DNA of 64,000 nucleotides from Pseudomonas protegens (GTDB taxonomy: Bacteria > Pseudomonadota > Gammaproteobacteria > Pseudomonadales > Pseudomonadaceae): assembly GCF_003363755.1 (NCBI RefSeq), contig NZ_CP031396.1:5302501-5366500 (forward strand), read 5' to 3'. Below the pieces are notes generated by a model that saw only the letters and a program-made list of their open reading frames with translations, was not told the origin of the DNA and did no database searches. This document shows positions 24,107-33,257 of this stretch, in pieces; the first letter of the stretch is position 1, and each line of letters starts with the position of its first letter. The position numbers and the translations under genes were made by a program.

Positions 24107-25675
24107 ATGCGCATTTCCACCGCCCAGTATTACGAGACTTCGGCTGCCAACTATCAGAAGAATTTCGCCAACGCGGTCAAGAGCGGCGAAGAGTCCAGCA
24201 GCCTGGTCCGGGTCAAGACTGCCGCCGACGATCCGGTGGGCGCTGCCCGTTTGCTGCAGCTGGGTCAGCAGGCTTCCCTGCTTGATCAGTACAAGGCCAA
24301 CAGCAACTCGATCAAGGCTTCCCTGGGCCAGGCCGAGTCGGTGATGACCAGCATCAACAACGTTCTGGACCGGGCCAAGCAACTGGCCGTCGGCGCCGGC
24401 AGCGCCGGATACACCAATGCCGACCGGCAGGCCAATGCTGCCGAGCTGGGGCAGATCGAAGAGCAACTGCTGAGCCTGATGAACTCTCAGGACGAAAACG
24501 GCAAGTACCTCTTTGGCGGCTCCAAGGACGACGTTCCGCCGTTCAGCCGCAACTCTGATGGCACCTACAGTTACAACGGTGACCAGAGCAGCCTGAAGCT
24601 GCCGGTGGGCGACACCATGATGATGGCTGCCAACAGCACCGGTTGGGATGTGTTCCAGCAGGCGCTCAACACCAGTCGTAGCCAGGTCACCATGACTTCG
24701 CCGGTGGTGGATGATGGACGGGTTTCCCTGTCCAATGGCCAGATGACCAACAGCGGCACCTACAACAGCCAGTTCCGCGGTGGCGAGCCTTATACCGTGT
24801 CGTTCGTCAGCGGCACCCAGTTGCAGATCCTCGATGGCAGCGGCAACGATGTGACGGCTGAGGCCAGCAAGGGCGGGGTGATCGGTACTTCGCCGAATCA
24901 GACGGTGAGTTTCCGTGGTGTCGATCTGAACCTGAACGTCAATCTCAAGTCCGGCGATGTCGCTGGCGCGGTGCTGCCGGGGCACAGTTTTACATTGGCG
25001 TCGAAGCCGGACACCTTCAACGTTGCGCGTTCTCCGGGCAACCCGAGCATGACTCAGGTCTCGGCCGCCAGCGTGACTGATCCGGTGGCCTACAACTCGA
25101 CGTTCCCGAGTGGCTCTGCCGTGCTCAAGTTCACCAGCGCCACCAATTTCGATCTGTATGCCGCGCCGCTGACGGCAGACAGCAAACCGGTGTCTTCGGG
25201 TGTGGTAGGGCCGGGCAATATCGCCACTGCGGCAGGCGTGAGCTTCACCCTGACGGGCGCTCCTTCGCCGGCCGCCAACGATCAGTTCAGCGTGGCGGTG
25301 AACACCCACGAAACCCAGAACATCCTGGACACCGTGAGTCAGTTGAAAAACGCGTTGAACACACCCACTGACGGTGACGTCCTGGCAACCCAGAAGCAGT
25401 TGGCCGACCTTGCGTCGGGCATGGCCAACCTGGCCAGTGGTGTCGATCAGCTGTCCATCGGCATCAGCTCCATCGGTGGTCGTGGTTCGGCTTTGGCCAC
25501 CCAGAACGAAATCAACGAAAGTCTGGCGGCAGCCAACGTCACCACCCGTTCTGCCATCAGTGACTCCGACCCGGCCGAAGTCATGACCCGCCTGACCCTG
25601 CAGCAGACCATGTTGCAGGCCTCGCAATTGGCCTTCAGCAAGATCACTCAGCTCGGCCTGTTCAACAAGGTCTGA
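24107..25675 (+). CDS. flgL: Hook-filament junction protein FlgL (HAP3)
   Basis: Second junction protein, joining FlgK to flagellin. The N terminus MRISTAQYYETSAANYQ and flagellin-like helices (VKTAADDPVGAARLLQL; C-terminal SDPAEVMTRLTLQQTMLQAS) are clear. At 522 residues it carries a large central insert compared with ~317 in enterics. Starts 13 bases after flgK. Confidence 0.96.
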   Translation: MRISTAQYYETSAANYQKNFANAVKSGEESSSLVRVKTAADDPVGAARLLQLGQQASLLDQYKANSNSIKASLGQAESVMTSINNVLDRAKQLAVGAGSAGYTNADRQANAAELGQIEEQLLSLMNSQDENGKYLFGGSKDDVPPFSRNSDGTYSYNGDQSSLKLPVGDTMMMAANSTGWDVFQQALNTSRSQVTMTSPVVDDGRVSLSNGQMTNSGTYNSQFRGGEPYTVSFVSGTQLQILDGSGNDVTAEASKGGVIGTSPNQTVSFRGVDLNLNVNLKSGDVAGAVLPGHSFTLASKPDTFNVARSPGNPSMTQVSAASVTDPVAYNSTFPSGSAVLKFTSATNFDLYAAPLTADSKPVSSGVVGPGNIATAAGVSFTLTGAPSPAANDQFSVAVNTHETQNILDTVSQLKNALNTPTDGDVLATQKQLADLASGMANLASGVDQLSIGISSIGGRGSALATQNEINESLAAANVTTRSAISDSDPAEVMTRLTLQQTMLQASQLAFSKITQLGLFNKV

Positions 25676-25678
25676 GAA

Positions 25679-25710
25679 CATGGCGTTCGAGCTGCGGCTC
25701 GAACGCCATG
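25679..25710. other. Perfect 14-bp hairpin after flgL
   Basis: CATGGCGTTCGAGC and GCTCGAACGCCATG with a TGCG loop, directly after the flgL stop. No T-run follows immediately (one of six T lies 20 bases on), so it may protect the 3' end or act with Rho rather than as a classic terminator. It separates flgL from the glycosyltransferase gene. Confidence 0.75.
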
Positions 25711-25796
25711 ACCGTCGAGCCGTCAGCCGTCTTTTTTAAGCGGTTCTGCAGCCCTGGTCTTTCTGGCCAGGGCTCGCCGCTCGAGAGTTTGCAACC

Positions 25797-28700
25797 GTGA
25801 ACCAAGCCCCTCTAGTCAGCATCGTTATCCCCGCCTTCAACCCGCGCTTCTTCAGCCAGGCCCTCGACAGTGCCTTGGCCCAAACCTACCAGCCCCTGGA
25901 AATCGTCATTTGCGACGACAGTGCCGACGATCAGATCCAGCGTATCGTTGAAGCCGTGGCCGAGCCTGCGCACCCTGTGCGTTACCTGCGCAACCCGCAA
26001 CGCCTTGGGCTGCAGAAGAACGTTCTGCGCTGTGTTGAAGAGGCGCGTGGCGAGCTGATCAAGGTGTTGTGTGATGACGATCGGCTGTTTGCACCCAGTA
26101 TCGCCCTGCAGGCGCCGGTGCTGATCGACAATCCGGATGTCAATCTGGTGTGTGCGCTGCGGGTATTCAGTGACGCTGGGAATTTCATCCTGCCGCCGCG
26201 GGTCGACAACTGCCGCTTTACCTACAACGATGCCGTGCTCAAGGGCGAGGATATGCTGGCGATCTTCGAGAGCACGCCACGCAACTTCCTCGGCAACTTC
26301 AGCTCGGCACTGATGCGTCGTGCCGATGTGCTGGAGCTGCTGCCGGCATTGATCCAGGAGGGCGCGGGTTTTGTCGCGCTGCTGGATTTCGCCCTGTTCA
26401 TCTGCCTGATGCGCCGTGGCAATCTCGCGGCGCTGGTGACGGTGCTCAGTTGCGAACGCCTGTACCCGGGGCGCCTGAGCGCTACCCCGGAAATGCTCAA
26501 GCAGGCACGCAGTGAGTGGGAGTGGCTGGTGCAGATGCTGGCCGCACGCAGTGGCGAGTCGGCGCCGGCGGCAGGCTGGGTGCGGTATGTCGATATGGCT
26601 CGGGAGGCCGGGCAGCCGCGCAACTGGCAGGAGCTGTGCGTGACCCGGGTGCTGGGCAACCGCAGTACCGTGGTCGATGGTCGGGTGGGTGGCGAGAGCA
26701 TCAGTTACGAGGATTTCTATCGGGAGTGGCTGTCGGTACGCAAGTTCTCGGCGGTGGAGCAGCGGCTGATGCCTCAGCGCATCGACAGCTGGCCGCGGCG
26801 GGTGCAGTTGGTGCCGGTGGTCCTTGACTTCGAGGGCGATGGCGAAGCGCTTGCCCGGACTCTGGAGAGTATTGATGGCCAGCTGTTCGCGCCTGCCGCG
26901 GTGCTGGTGTTGTCGGTGGGCGAGGAGCAGGTGCGTGACCGGGTTCTGCACCAGCCTCTGCGAGGCGACTGGGTGCAGCAGCTCAATGAGCTGGTGCCGC
27001 AGCTGGAAGGTTGCGACTGGTTCTATCTGCTGCAGGCCGGTGATCGCCTGCAGGAGTCGGCGCTGTTGATCCTTGCCGAACGCATCGCCAATACCCCGGC
27101 CATGCTCTGTGCCTACAGTGATGAAGGCGCGCTGCTGGAGGGTGAGTCGTCGGAGCCGGTGTTCAAGCCTGACTTCAACCTCGACCTGATGCGCTCCTAT
27201 CCCTATGTTGGTCGTGCCCTGGCTTTTTCCCGCGAGCGCTTCATGGCCGAAGGCGGGTTCGATCCGCGCCATGGCGAACTGGCGCCCCATGATCTTCTAT
27301 GGCGGATGGTGGAGGCGGCGGGGCCCCGGACCATCGAGCACATTGCCGATATCCAGCTGGAGTCCGAGTTCAGCTTCGCCCAGTGGCTGTCCCGGCCCCA
27401 GGTGATCGAGGCCAGTGAAGGGCTGGTGGCCGCGCATCTGCAGCGGATCGGTGTGGAACACCGGATTGTTCACGATGACCTGCCCCTGCTCAATCGGATC
27501 TATTACCTGCATGGCAGCCGGCCGCTGGTGTCGATCATCCTGCCGTGCGGTGACTCCCTGGCGACCCTGCAGCGCTGCGTTGAAAGCCTGATCGAGCAGA
27601 CGGCCTACAACCACTACGAAATTGTGCTGGTGGATGCCGGCAGTCGCGACCCGGCCATGGCCGACTGGCTGGCGGCCATGGCCCAGCTGGGTGGTGCGAT
27701 GCTGCGGGTTCTGCCTTATGTCGGTCCGCACAGCCAGGCTGCGCTGATCAACAGTGCGGCGAGCCAGGCGCGTGGCGACTACCTGTTGCTGCTCAATCCG
27801 GGGGCGCTGATCTGTAGCGGCGACTGGCTGGATGAGTTGCTCAATCAGGCCCAGCGTCCGGAGGTGGGCGTGGTGGGGGCGCGGATTCTGGCCACCGATG
27901 GCTCCATTCTCCATGCCGGCCAGGTGCTGGGGATGGCCGGGCCTGCGAGTTCGCCCTTTGTCGGCGAAGCCATGGACGCCCGGGGCTACATGCAACGGCT
28001 GCAAGTGGTACAGAACTGGAGTGCGGTCAGTGGCGATTGCCTGATGGTACGCAAGGAGGTCTTCGACAGCCTGGGCGGCCTGGATGAGCAGGCCTTCGCC
28101 GACGAATTGGGGGCGACCGACCTGTGCCTGCGGGTCGACCGCAACGGCTATCTGGTGGTCTGGACGCCTCACGCCACCCTGATGCTGCGGCCAGCGTCGC
28201 CTGCCGGTGATGACAGCGAGCGGCAGCTGGCCCGCGAGGCCGAGCAGGAGCGCTTCTATCAGCAGTGGATGGCGAAGATCGCTCGCGATCCGGCCTATAA
28301 CCCGGCCCTGAGCCTGGGCTACTCCAGCTTCAGTCTGGAGCCTTCCTTGCGCAACAACTGGAATCCGTTCTGCAGTCGCGCCTTGCCCTTGATCCTCGGC
28401 TTGCCGGTCAACAGTTCCGCGGTCGGGCATTACCGGGTGACCGGTCCCCTGACGGCGTTGGAAGAAGCGGGGCGGGTGATTGCCCGGGTGGCCTACGAGT
28501 CGCCGTCCACGGCGGACATCGAGCGCCTGTCGCCGGATACCATCATCCTGCAGTGCCGCTACAGCGAAGGGGCGGCCAGTGACATTCTGCGGATGAAAAA
28601 ATACTCCAGCGCCCTGCGGGTCTTCGAGCTCGACGACTACATCGTCAGTGCGCCGAAGAAGAACACCCACGCTCGGAACAAGCCGGTGAACACCGAGCAG

Positions 28701-29369
28701 ATGCTGCGCGAAGGCATCGGCTTGTGTGATCGCGTGGTGGTGACCACCCAGCCCCTGGCCGATGCCCTGTCGAGCATGCACAGCGACATTCGCGTGGTGC
28801 CCAACATGCTGGCGCTGGACCCCTGGGCCAGTTTGACCAGTCGTCGTGGTACCTCCAGCAAGCCGCGGGTGGGTTGGGGCGGTGGCACCAGCCATACCGG
28901 CGACCTGGAGATCATCGCCGAGGTGGTGCGCGAGCTGGCGAACGAGGTCGAGTGGGTATTCTTTGGCATGTGCCCTGACGATCTGCGTCCTTACGTACAC
29001 GAATTTCACTCGCTCACCAGCCTGCAGAGCTATCCGTTCAAGCTGGCCAGCCTGAACCTGGATCTGGCGCTGGCGCCGCTGGAGTTTCATATCTTCAACG
29101 ACTGCAAGAGCAACCTGCGGCTCCTGGAATACGGTGCCTGCGGTTACCCGGTGATCTGCACCGACACCGAGGCCTATCGCGGTTTCCTGCCTTGCACCAA
29201 GGTCCGCAGCAACAGCACCGAGGAATGGTTGCAGGCGATCCGCATGCACCTGTCCGACCCGGCAGCCAGCTACCGCATGGGGGATGAGCTGCGAGAAGCG
29301 GTGCATCGCGACTTCATGCTGCGCGACGACAACCTGCGGCACTGGCTGTGGGGATGGTTGGCGGACTGA
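25797..29369 (+). CDS. Giant multi-domain flagellin glycosyltransferase (Fgt1-like)
   Basis: A 1190-residue protein with three glycosyltransferase units: a GT2 domain at about 5-230 (VSIVIPAFNP, then CDDDRLF), a second GT2 domain at about 575-830 (LVSIILPCGD, later GVVGARILATDGSILHAGQ) and a GT4/GT1-like domain at about 860-1190 (RVGWGGGTSHTGDLEIIAE, LRLLEYGACGYPVICTD). Size, architecture and position between flgL and fliC match the fgt1 gene of the P. syringae flagellin glycosylation island, whose product builds the O-linked glycan on FliC. GTG start. Its second GT2 domain resembles the C-terminal domain of the 971-residue transferase downstream. Confidence 0.82.
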   Translation: MNQAPLVSIVIPAFNPRFFSQALDSALAQTYQPLEIVICDDSADDQIQRIVEAVAEPAHPVRYLRNPQRLGLQKNVLRCVEEARGELIKVLCDDDRLFAPSIALQAPVLIDNPDVNLVCALRVFSDAGNFILPPRVDNCRFTYNDAVLKGEDMLAIFESTPRNFLGNFSSALMRRADVLELLPALIQEGAGFVALLDFALFICLMRRGNLAALVTVLSCERLYPGRLSATPEMLKQARSEWEWLVQMLAARSGESAPAAGWVRYVDMAREAGQPRNWQELCVTRVLGNRSTVVDGRVGGESISYEDFYREWLSVRKFSAVEQRLMPQRIDSWPRRVQLVPVVLDFEGDGEALARTLESIDGQLFAPAAVLVLSVGEEQVRDRVLHQPLRGDWVQQLNELVPQLEGCDWFYLLQAGDRLQESALLILAERIANTPAMLCAYSDEGALLEGESSEPVFKPDFNLDLMRSYPYVGRALAFSRERFMAEGGFDPRHGELAPHDLLWRMVEAAGPRTIEHIADIQLESEFSFAQWLSRPQVIEASEGLVAAHLQRIGVEHRIVHDDLPLLNRIYYLHGSRPLVSIILPCGDSLATLQRCVESLIEQTAYNHYEIVLVDAGSRDPAMADWLAAMAQLGGAMLRVLPYVGPHSQAALINSAASQARGDYLLLLNPGALICSGDWLDELLNQAQRPEVGVVGARILATDGSILHAGQVLGMAGPASSPFVGEAMDARGYMQRLQVVQNWSAVSGDCLMVRKEVFDSLGGLDEQAFADELGATDLCLRVDRNGYLVVWTPHATLMLRPASPAGDDSERQLAREAEQERFYQQWMAKIARDPAYNPALSLGYSSFSLEPSLRNNWNPFCSRALPLILGLPVNSSAVGHYRVTGPLTALEEAGRVIARVAYESPSTADIERLSPDTIILQCRYSEGAASDILRMKKYSSALRVFELDDYIVSAPKKNTHARNKPVNTEQMLREGIGLCDRVVVTTQPLADALSSMHSDIRVVPNMLALDPWASLTSRRGTSSKPRVGWGGGTSHTGDLEIIAEVVRELANEVEWVFFGMCPDDLRPYVHEFHSLTSLQSYPFKLASLNLDLALAPLEFHIFNDCKSNLRLLEYGACGYPVICTDTEAYRGFLPCTKVRSNSTEEWLQAIRMHLSDPAASYRMGDELREAVHRDFMLRDDNLRHWLWGWLAD

Positions 29370-29639
29370 TCGTCCTCCCCCGGGCCGGCGATTGCCATCG
29401 TCGTTGGCCGGGATGTTGGGCAATCCTCCGTTCGGGTGGTTGCTCTCGCTGTCTTCTGCGGCGCCTGCGGGCGCCGCGCACGCAATTGGCGCACTTCCTG
29501 CAAGTCCTCGGCAAATCGCCATAAATCCTTCACTGCGGCGCAGTGCAAGGGCCCCTTTGGTTGCGATGAATGATCTGCATCTGGCGCCGTGCCAGTCCTG
29601 AAAGGGCTGGGCTGGCCCACGAAGAGCAAGAGGACAGCG
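29370..29639. other. Intergenic region before the CDP-sugar operon
   Basis: 270 bases without a gene. Holds a GGCGCCTGCGGGCGCC-type hairpin near 29459 and a sigma54-type promoter match just after it. Confidence 0.5.
29487..29503 (+). promoter_or_regulatory. Sigma54-type promoter before rfbF
   Basis: TGGCGCACTTCCTGCAA has GG and GC ten bases apart, about 140 bases before the rfbF start, and TTGG-N-TGCA overall. It would place the sugar operon under flagellar sigma54 control. Confidence 0.5.
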
Positions 29640-30413
29640 ATGAAGGCAGTAATTCTGGCAGGTGGACTGGGTACGCGAATCAGCGAAGAGTCCCACCTCA
29701 AGCCCAAGCCCATGATCGAGATCGGTGGCAAGCCAATTCTTTGGCACATCATGAAGCAGTATTCCGCCCACGGGATTCATGACTTCGTGATTTGCCTGGG
29801 CTATAAGGGCTACGCGATCAAGGACTTCTTCGCCAACTACTTCCTGCACACTTCGGATGTGACCTTCGACATGCGCAACAACCGCATGGACGTGCATCAG
29901 AATTACAGCGAGCCGTGGAGCGTGACGCTGATCGACACTGGAGAGGAAACCATGACCGGCGGACGCTTGCGCCGGGCCGGACGTTATCTGCAGGAAGACG
30001 AGGCTTTCTGCTTCACCTATGGCGATGGCGTATCCGATCTGGATATCGGTGCATTGGTGGATTTCCACAGGTCCCACGGCAAGCTGGCCACGGTCACGGC
30101 CGTGCAGCCCCCGGGCCGCTATGGCGCCCTGGATCGCGATGGCGACCAGGTCCTGGGCTTCACCGAGAAACCCCGTGGCGATGGTGGCTGGATCAACGGT
30201 GGGTTCTTCGTGTTGTCGCCCAAGGTGCTGTCCTACATCGATGGCGACAGCACCACCTGGGAGGCCGAGCCGCTGATCCAGCTGGCCAAGGATCAGCAAC
30301 TGAGCGCCTACGAGCATTCGGGATTCTGGCAGTCCATGGATACCCTGCGGGACAAGAATCATCTGGAGCAGCTCTGGCAAAGCGGGGAGGCCCCGTGGAA
30401 GCAATGGGACTGA
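29640..30413 (+). CDS. rfbF: Glucose-1-phosphate cytidylyltransferase
   Basis: Makes CDP-glucose from CTP and glucose-1-phosphate, the first step of CDP-deoxysugar synthesis. The 257-residue protein has the nucleotidyltransferase signature LAGGLGTRISEESHLKPKPM and the metal motif FTYGDGVSDLD. The ATG at 29640 gives the standard start MKAVILAGG; GAGGA lies nine bases upstream. Overlaps rfbG. Confidence 0.95.
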   Translation: MKAVILAGGLGTRISEESHLKPKPMIEIGGKPILWHIMKQYSAHGIHDFVICLGYKGYAIKDFFANYFLHTSDVTFDMRNNRMDVHQNYSEPWSVTLIDTGEETMTGGRLRRAGRYLQEDEAFCFTYGDGVSDLDIGALVDFHRSHGKLATVTAVQPPGRYGALDRDGDQVLGFTEKPRGDGGWINGGFFVLSPKVLSYIDGDSTTWEAEPLIQLAKDQQLSAYEHSGFWQSMDTLRDKNHLEQLWQSGEAPWKQWD

Positions 30414-31477
30414 GCCAGGAATTCTGGCGTGGCAAGCGGGTCCTGCTGACCGGCCATACCGGTTTCAAGGGCAGTTGGCTGAGCCTGTGGCTGCAAAGCC
30501 TGGGGGCCCAGGTCAGCGGATTCGCCCTGGACCCGGGGACCGAGCCGAGCCTGTTCGAACTGGCCCGGGTGGCCGAAGGTGTCGACGATCATCGTGGCGA
30601 CCTGCGGGACCTGGGTAGCCTGCTGGAGCTGATCGCCCAGGTGCAGCCGGAAATCGTCCTGCACCTGGCGGCCCAGCCCCTGGTGCGCGAGGCTTACCGT
30701 GATCCGCTGGGAACCTACTCAAGCAACGTCATGGGCACCCTCAACCTGTTGGAAGCGATCCGTCAGGTCGGTGGGGTCCGTGCCTGCGTCCTGGTGACCA
30801 CTGACAAGGTCTACGCCAATCAGGAATGGCTGTGGCCCTATCGGGAAAACGAAGCCTTGGGCGGCCATGATCCCTACAGCAGCAGCAAGGCTTGTTGCGA
30901 GTTGCTGGCCCAGTCCTATGCCTCATCCTTCTTTGCTGCCGAGCGTTATGCCGAGCACGGCCTGGCCCTGGCCACGGCCCGGGCCGGCAATGTGCTGGGC
31001 GGTGGCGATTTCGCCCCCGAGCGGTTGATTCCCGATGTGCTCAAGGCCTGGTCGGCCGACGAGCCGGTGACCTTGCGTTATCCCCAGGCGGTACGCCCCT
31101 GGCAACACGCCCTGGAGCCCCTGGCCGGTTACCTGCAACTGGCAGCCGGCCTGTACGTGAACGGCCCGCAATACGCCGGTGCCTGGAACTTCGGGCCCGG
31201 TGAACAGGACATGTGCAGCGTCGGTGAAGTGGTGGAGCTGCTGGCCCGGCAATGGCCCGAGGCCCCGGGCCTGCGAATCGAACCCAGTGAGCTGCACGAA
31301 GCCGGCCTGCTGCGTCTGGACAGCAGTCGTGCGCGCCAGCTGTTGGGCTGGAAACCTCGCTGGACGCTGCAACAGTGCCTGGCGCAGACCCTGGACTGGC
31401 ACCTGGCCTGGAAGAGCGGCGCGGACATGCGTGCCGTGACCCTTGGGCAGTTGAACCTGTACCGGGGGGCGCTGTGA
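30395..31477 (+). CDS. rfbG: CDP-glucose 4,6-dehydratase
   Basis: Extended short-chain dehydrogenase making CDP-4-keto-6-deoxyglucose. It has the Rossmann motif LLTGHTGFKGSWL (about 17-29), catalytic YSSSK, TTDKVYAN and RAGNVLGGGDFA, all RfbG hallmarks. GGGGAGG lies four bases before the GTG at 30395 and 13 before the ATG at 30404, so I prefer GTG. It overlaps rfbF by 19 bases and the next gene by four (GTGA). 360 residues, normal length. Confidence 0.93.
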   Translation: MEAMGLSQEFWRGKRVLLTGHTGFKGSWLSLWLQSLGAQVSGFALDPGTEPSLFELARVAEGVDDHRGDLRDLGSLLELIAQVQPEIVLHLAAQPLVREAYRDPLGTYSSNVMGTLNLLEAIRQVGGVRACVLVTTDKVYANQEWLWPYRENEALGGHDPYSSSKACCELLAQSYASSFFAAERYAEHGLALATARAGNVLGGGDFAPERLIPDVLKAWSADEPVTLRYPQAVRPWQHALEPLAGYLQLAAGLYVNGPQYAGAWNFGPGEQDMCSVGEVVELLARQWPEAPGLRIEPSELHEAGLLRLDSSRARQLLGWKPRWTLQQCLAQTLDWHLAWKSGADMRAVTLGQLNLYRGAL

Positions 31478-32034
31478 GCGAGTTCCAGGTCCTGGCTCTG
31501 CCAATGGCCGGGTTGTTCGAGGTGCGCCACAAACGCTTCGAAGATCAGCGCGGGCATTTCTCCCGGCTGTTCTGCGAAGGCAGCCTTAGCGCCTTTGGCC
31601 AGCCCTTCCATATTCGCCAGATCAACCACTCCTGCACCCGCGAACAGGGCAGCGTGCGTGGCTTGCACTATCAGACCGCCGCCCGGCCCGAAGCCAAGCT
31701 CATCAGTTGCTTGCGCGGCGAAGTCTGGGATGTGGCGGTGGACCTGCGCCCCGAGTCACCGACCTTTTTGCATTGGCATGCCGAGCACCTGCGTGGCGGC
31801 GATGGGCGCAGCCTGTTGCTGCCGGCGGGTTTCGCCCATGGCTTCCAGGCCCTGAGCGACGATGCCGAGTTGCTCTACCTGCACAGCGCCGACTATGCCC
31901 CCGAGCACGAGGCCGGGTTGTCGGTGCTGGACCCGCGACTGGCGATCAACTGGCCGTTGCCTGTCAATAATCTGTCGACCCGGGATGCCAGCCACCCCTT
32001 GCTCGATGCTGCCTTCGCTGGAGTAAGACTATGA
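31474..32034 (+). CDS. RmlC-like deoxysugar 3,5- (or 5-) epimerase
   Basis: A 186-residue cupin of the dTDP-4-dehydrorhamnose epimerase family. Catalytic features visible are GSVRGLHYQTA (active His), the lysine in EAKLISCLRGEVWDVAVDL, PAGFAHGFQAL and the YAPEHE segment. In this operon the substrate should be a CDP-4-keto-6-deoxyhexose rather than the dTDP sugar. GTG start overlapping rfbG as GTGA, and its stop overlaps the methyltransferase start. Whether it epimerises C3, C5 or both cannot be read from sequence. Confidence 0.82.
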   Translation: MSEFQVLALPMAGLFEVRHKRFEDQRGHFSRLFCEGSLSAFGQPFHIRQINHSCTREQGSVRGLHYQTAARPEAKLISCLRGEVWDVAVDLRPESPTFLHWHAEHLRGGDGRSLLLPAGFAHGFQALSDDAELLYLHSADYAPEHEAGLSVLDPRLAINWPLPVNNLSTRDASHPLLDAAFAGVRL

Positions 32035-33257
32035 ATTGCCGCGGTTGTGGCGCATGCCTGAGCCTGCCTCTGATCGACTTGGGCACCTCGCCGCCATCCA
32101 ACGCCTACCTGCGGGCCGAGCAATTGGATCAGGCCGAGCAGTGGGTGCCGCTCAAGGTCCAGGTGTGCCAGCAATGCTGGCTGGTGCAGACCGAGGACTA
32201 CACCCGCGCCGACCACCTGTTCGACGCCGACTATGCCTACTTCAGTTCGTTCTCCAGCACCTGGCTGCAGCATGCCCGGGACTACGTGGCGCAGATGGTC
32301 GAGCGTTTCGGCCTGGACGCCCGCAGCCGGGTGGTGGAAGTGGCGGCCAACGACGGCTACCTGCTGCAGTACGTGGCCCAGCGTGACATTCCCTGCCTGG
32401 GGGTCGAGCCGACCCGCAGCACCGCCCAGGCGGCGCGGGCCAAGGGGTTGCAGATCCGCGAGCTGTTCTTCGGCCGTGGCACTGCCGCGCAGTTGCTGGA
32501 GGAGGGCTGGGCCGCCGACCTGATGGCGGCCAACAATGTGCTGGCCCATGTGCCGGACATCAACGATTTCCTCTGCGGTTTCGCGACTTTGCTCAAGCCG
32601 ACGGGGGTGGCGACGTTCGAGTTTCCCCAGCTGCTGACCCTGATGGCCGGGCAGCAGTTCGACACCCTGTACCACGAACATTATTCCTACCTGTCACTGA
32701 CCGCCGTCCTGAGCCTGTGCCAACGCAACGGCCTGGAAGTTTTCGACGTCCAGACCCTGGCCACCCATGGGGGTTCGCTACGGGTCTTCGTGCAGCGCAT
32801 CGACGGCTCGCGCCGGCCGGTGCAAGACAGCGTGGCGCAGCAGTTGCTGTTGGAACAGCGCGCCGGGGTGAACACGCCCGAGTACTACCAGACCCTGGCG
32901 CCAGCCGCGCAGCGGATCAAGCACGAGCTGCTGCGCTTCCTACTCCAGGCCAAGGCCGAAGGCAAGCGCGTGGTGGGCTACGGCGCGGCAGCCAAGGGCA
33001 ATACCTTGCTCAACTACGCCGGGGTCAAGGCCGACTTGCTGGCCTGGGTCGCCGACGCCAGCCCGCACAAGCAGGGCAAGTTCCTGCCGGGCAGTCGCAT
33101 CCCGGTGGTGGCCCCCGAGCGCATCGACCAGGAGCAGCCGGACTATGTGCTGGTGTTGCCCTGGAACCTGCTGGACGAAGTCAGCGAGCAATTGGCCCAG
33201 GTACGGCAATGGGGCGGGCGCTTCGTGATTGCGGTGCCTGAGTTGAAGCTGCTGTGA
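32031..33257 (+). CDS. Sugar 3-C-methyltransferase (TylC3/NovU/TcaB9 type)
   Basis: A 408-residue SAM enzyme with the three-part architecture of deoxysugar C-methyltransferases: an N-terminal zinc-binding domain (Cys3, Cys6, Cys46, Cys49), a central SAM domain (VVEVAANDGYLLQYV, 101-115) and a C-terminal domain with GYGAAAKGNTLLNYAG and HKQGKFLPGSRIPV. The catalytic block YHEHYSY (214-220) matches TcaB9, which methylates C3 of a 4-keto sugar. Overlaps its neighbours by four bases on both sides (ATGA and GTGA). The product is predicted to be a branched CDP-6-deoxyhexose. Confidence 0.85.
   Translation: MNCRGCGACLSLPLIDLGTSPPSNAYLRAEQLDQAEQWVPLKVQVCQQCWLVQTEDYTRADHLFDADYAYFSSFSSTWLQHARDYVAQMVERFGLDARSRVVEVAANDGYLLQYVAQRDIPCLGVEPTRSTAQAARAKGLQIRELFFGRGTAAQLLEEGWAADLMAANNVLAHVPDINDFLCGFATLLKPTGVATFEFPQLLTLMAGQQFDTLYHEHYSYLSLTAVLSLCQRNGLEVFDVQTLATHGGSLRVFVQRIDGSRRPVQDSVAQQLLLEQRAGVNTPEYYQTLAPAAQRIKHELLRFLLQAKAEGKRVVGYGAAAKGNTLLNYAGVKADLLAWVADASPHKQGKFLPGSRIPVVAPERIDQEQPDYVLVLPWNLLDEVSEQLAQVRQWGGRFVIAVPELKLL

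Noticed and set aside
27297..30404. 1035-residue minus-strand open frame
   Set aside because: Antisense to the giant glycosyltransferase and rfbF, His/Gln-rich composition typical of GC-rich shadows.
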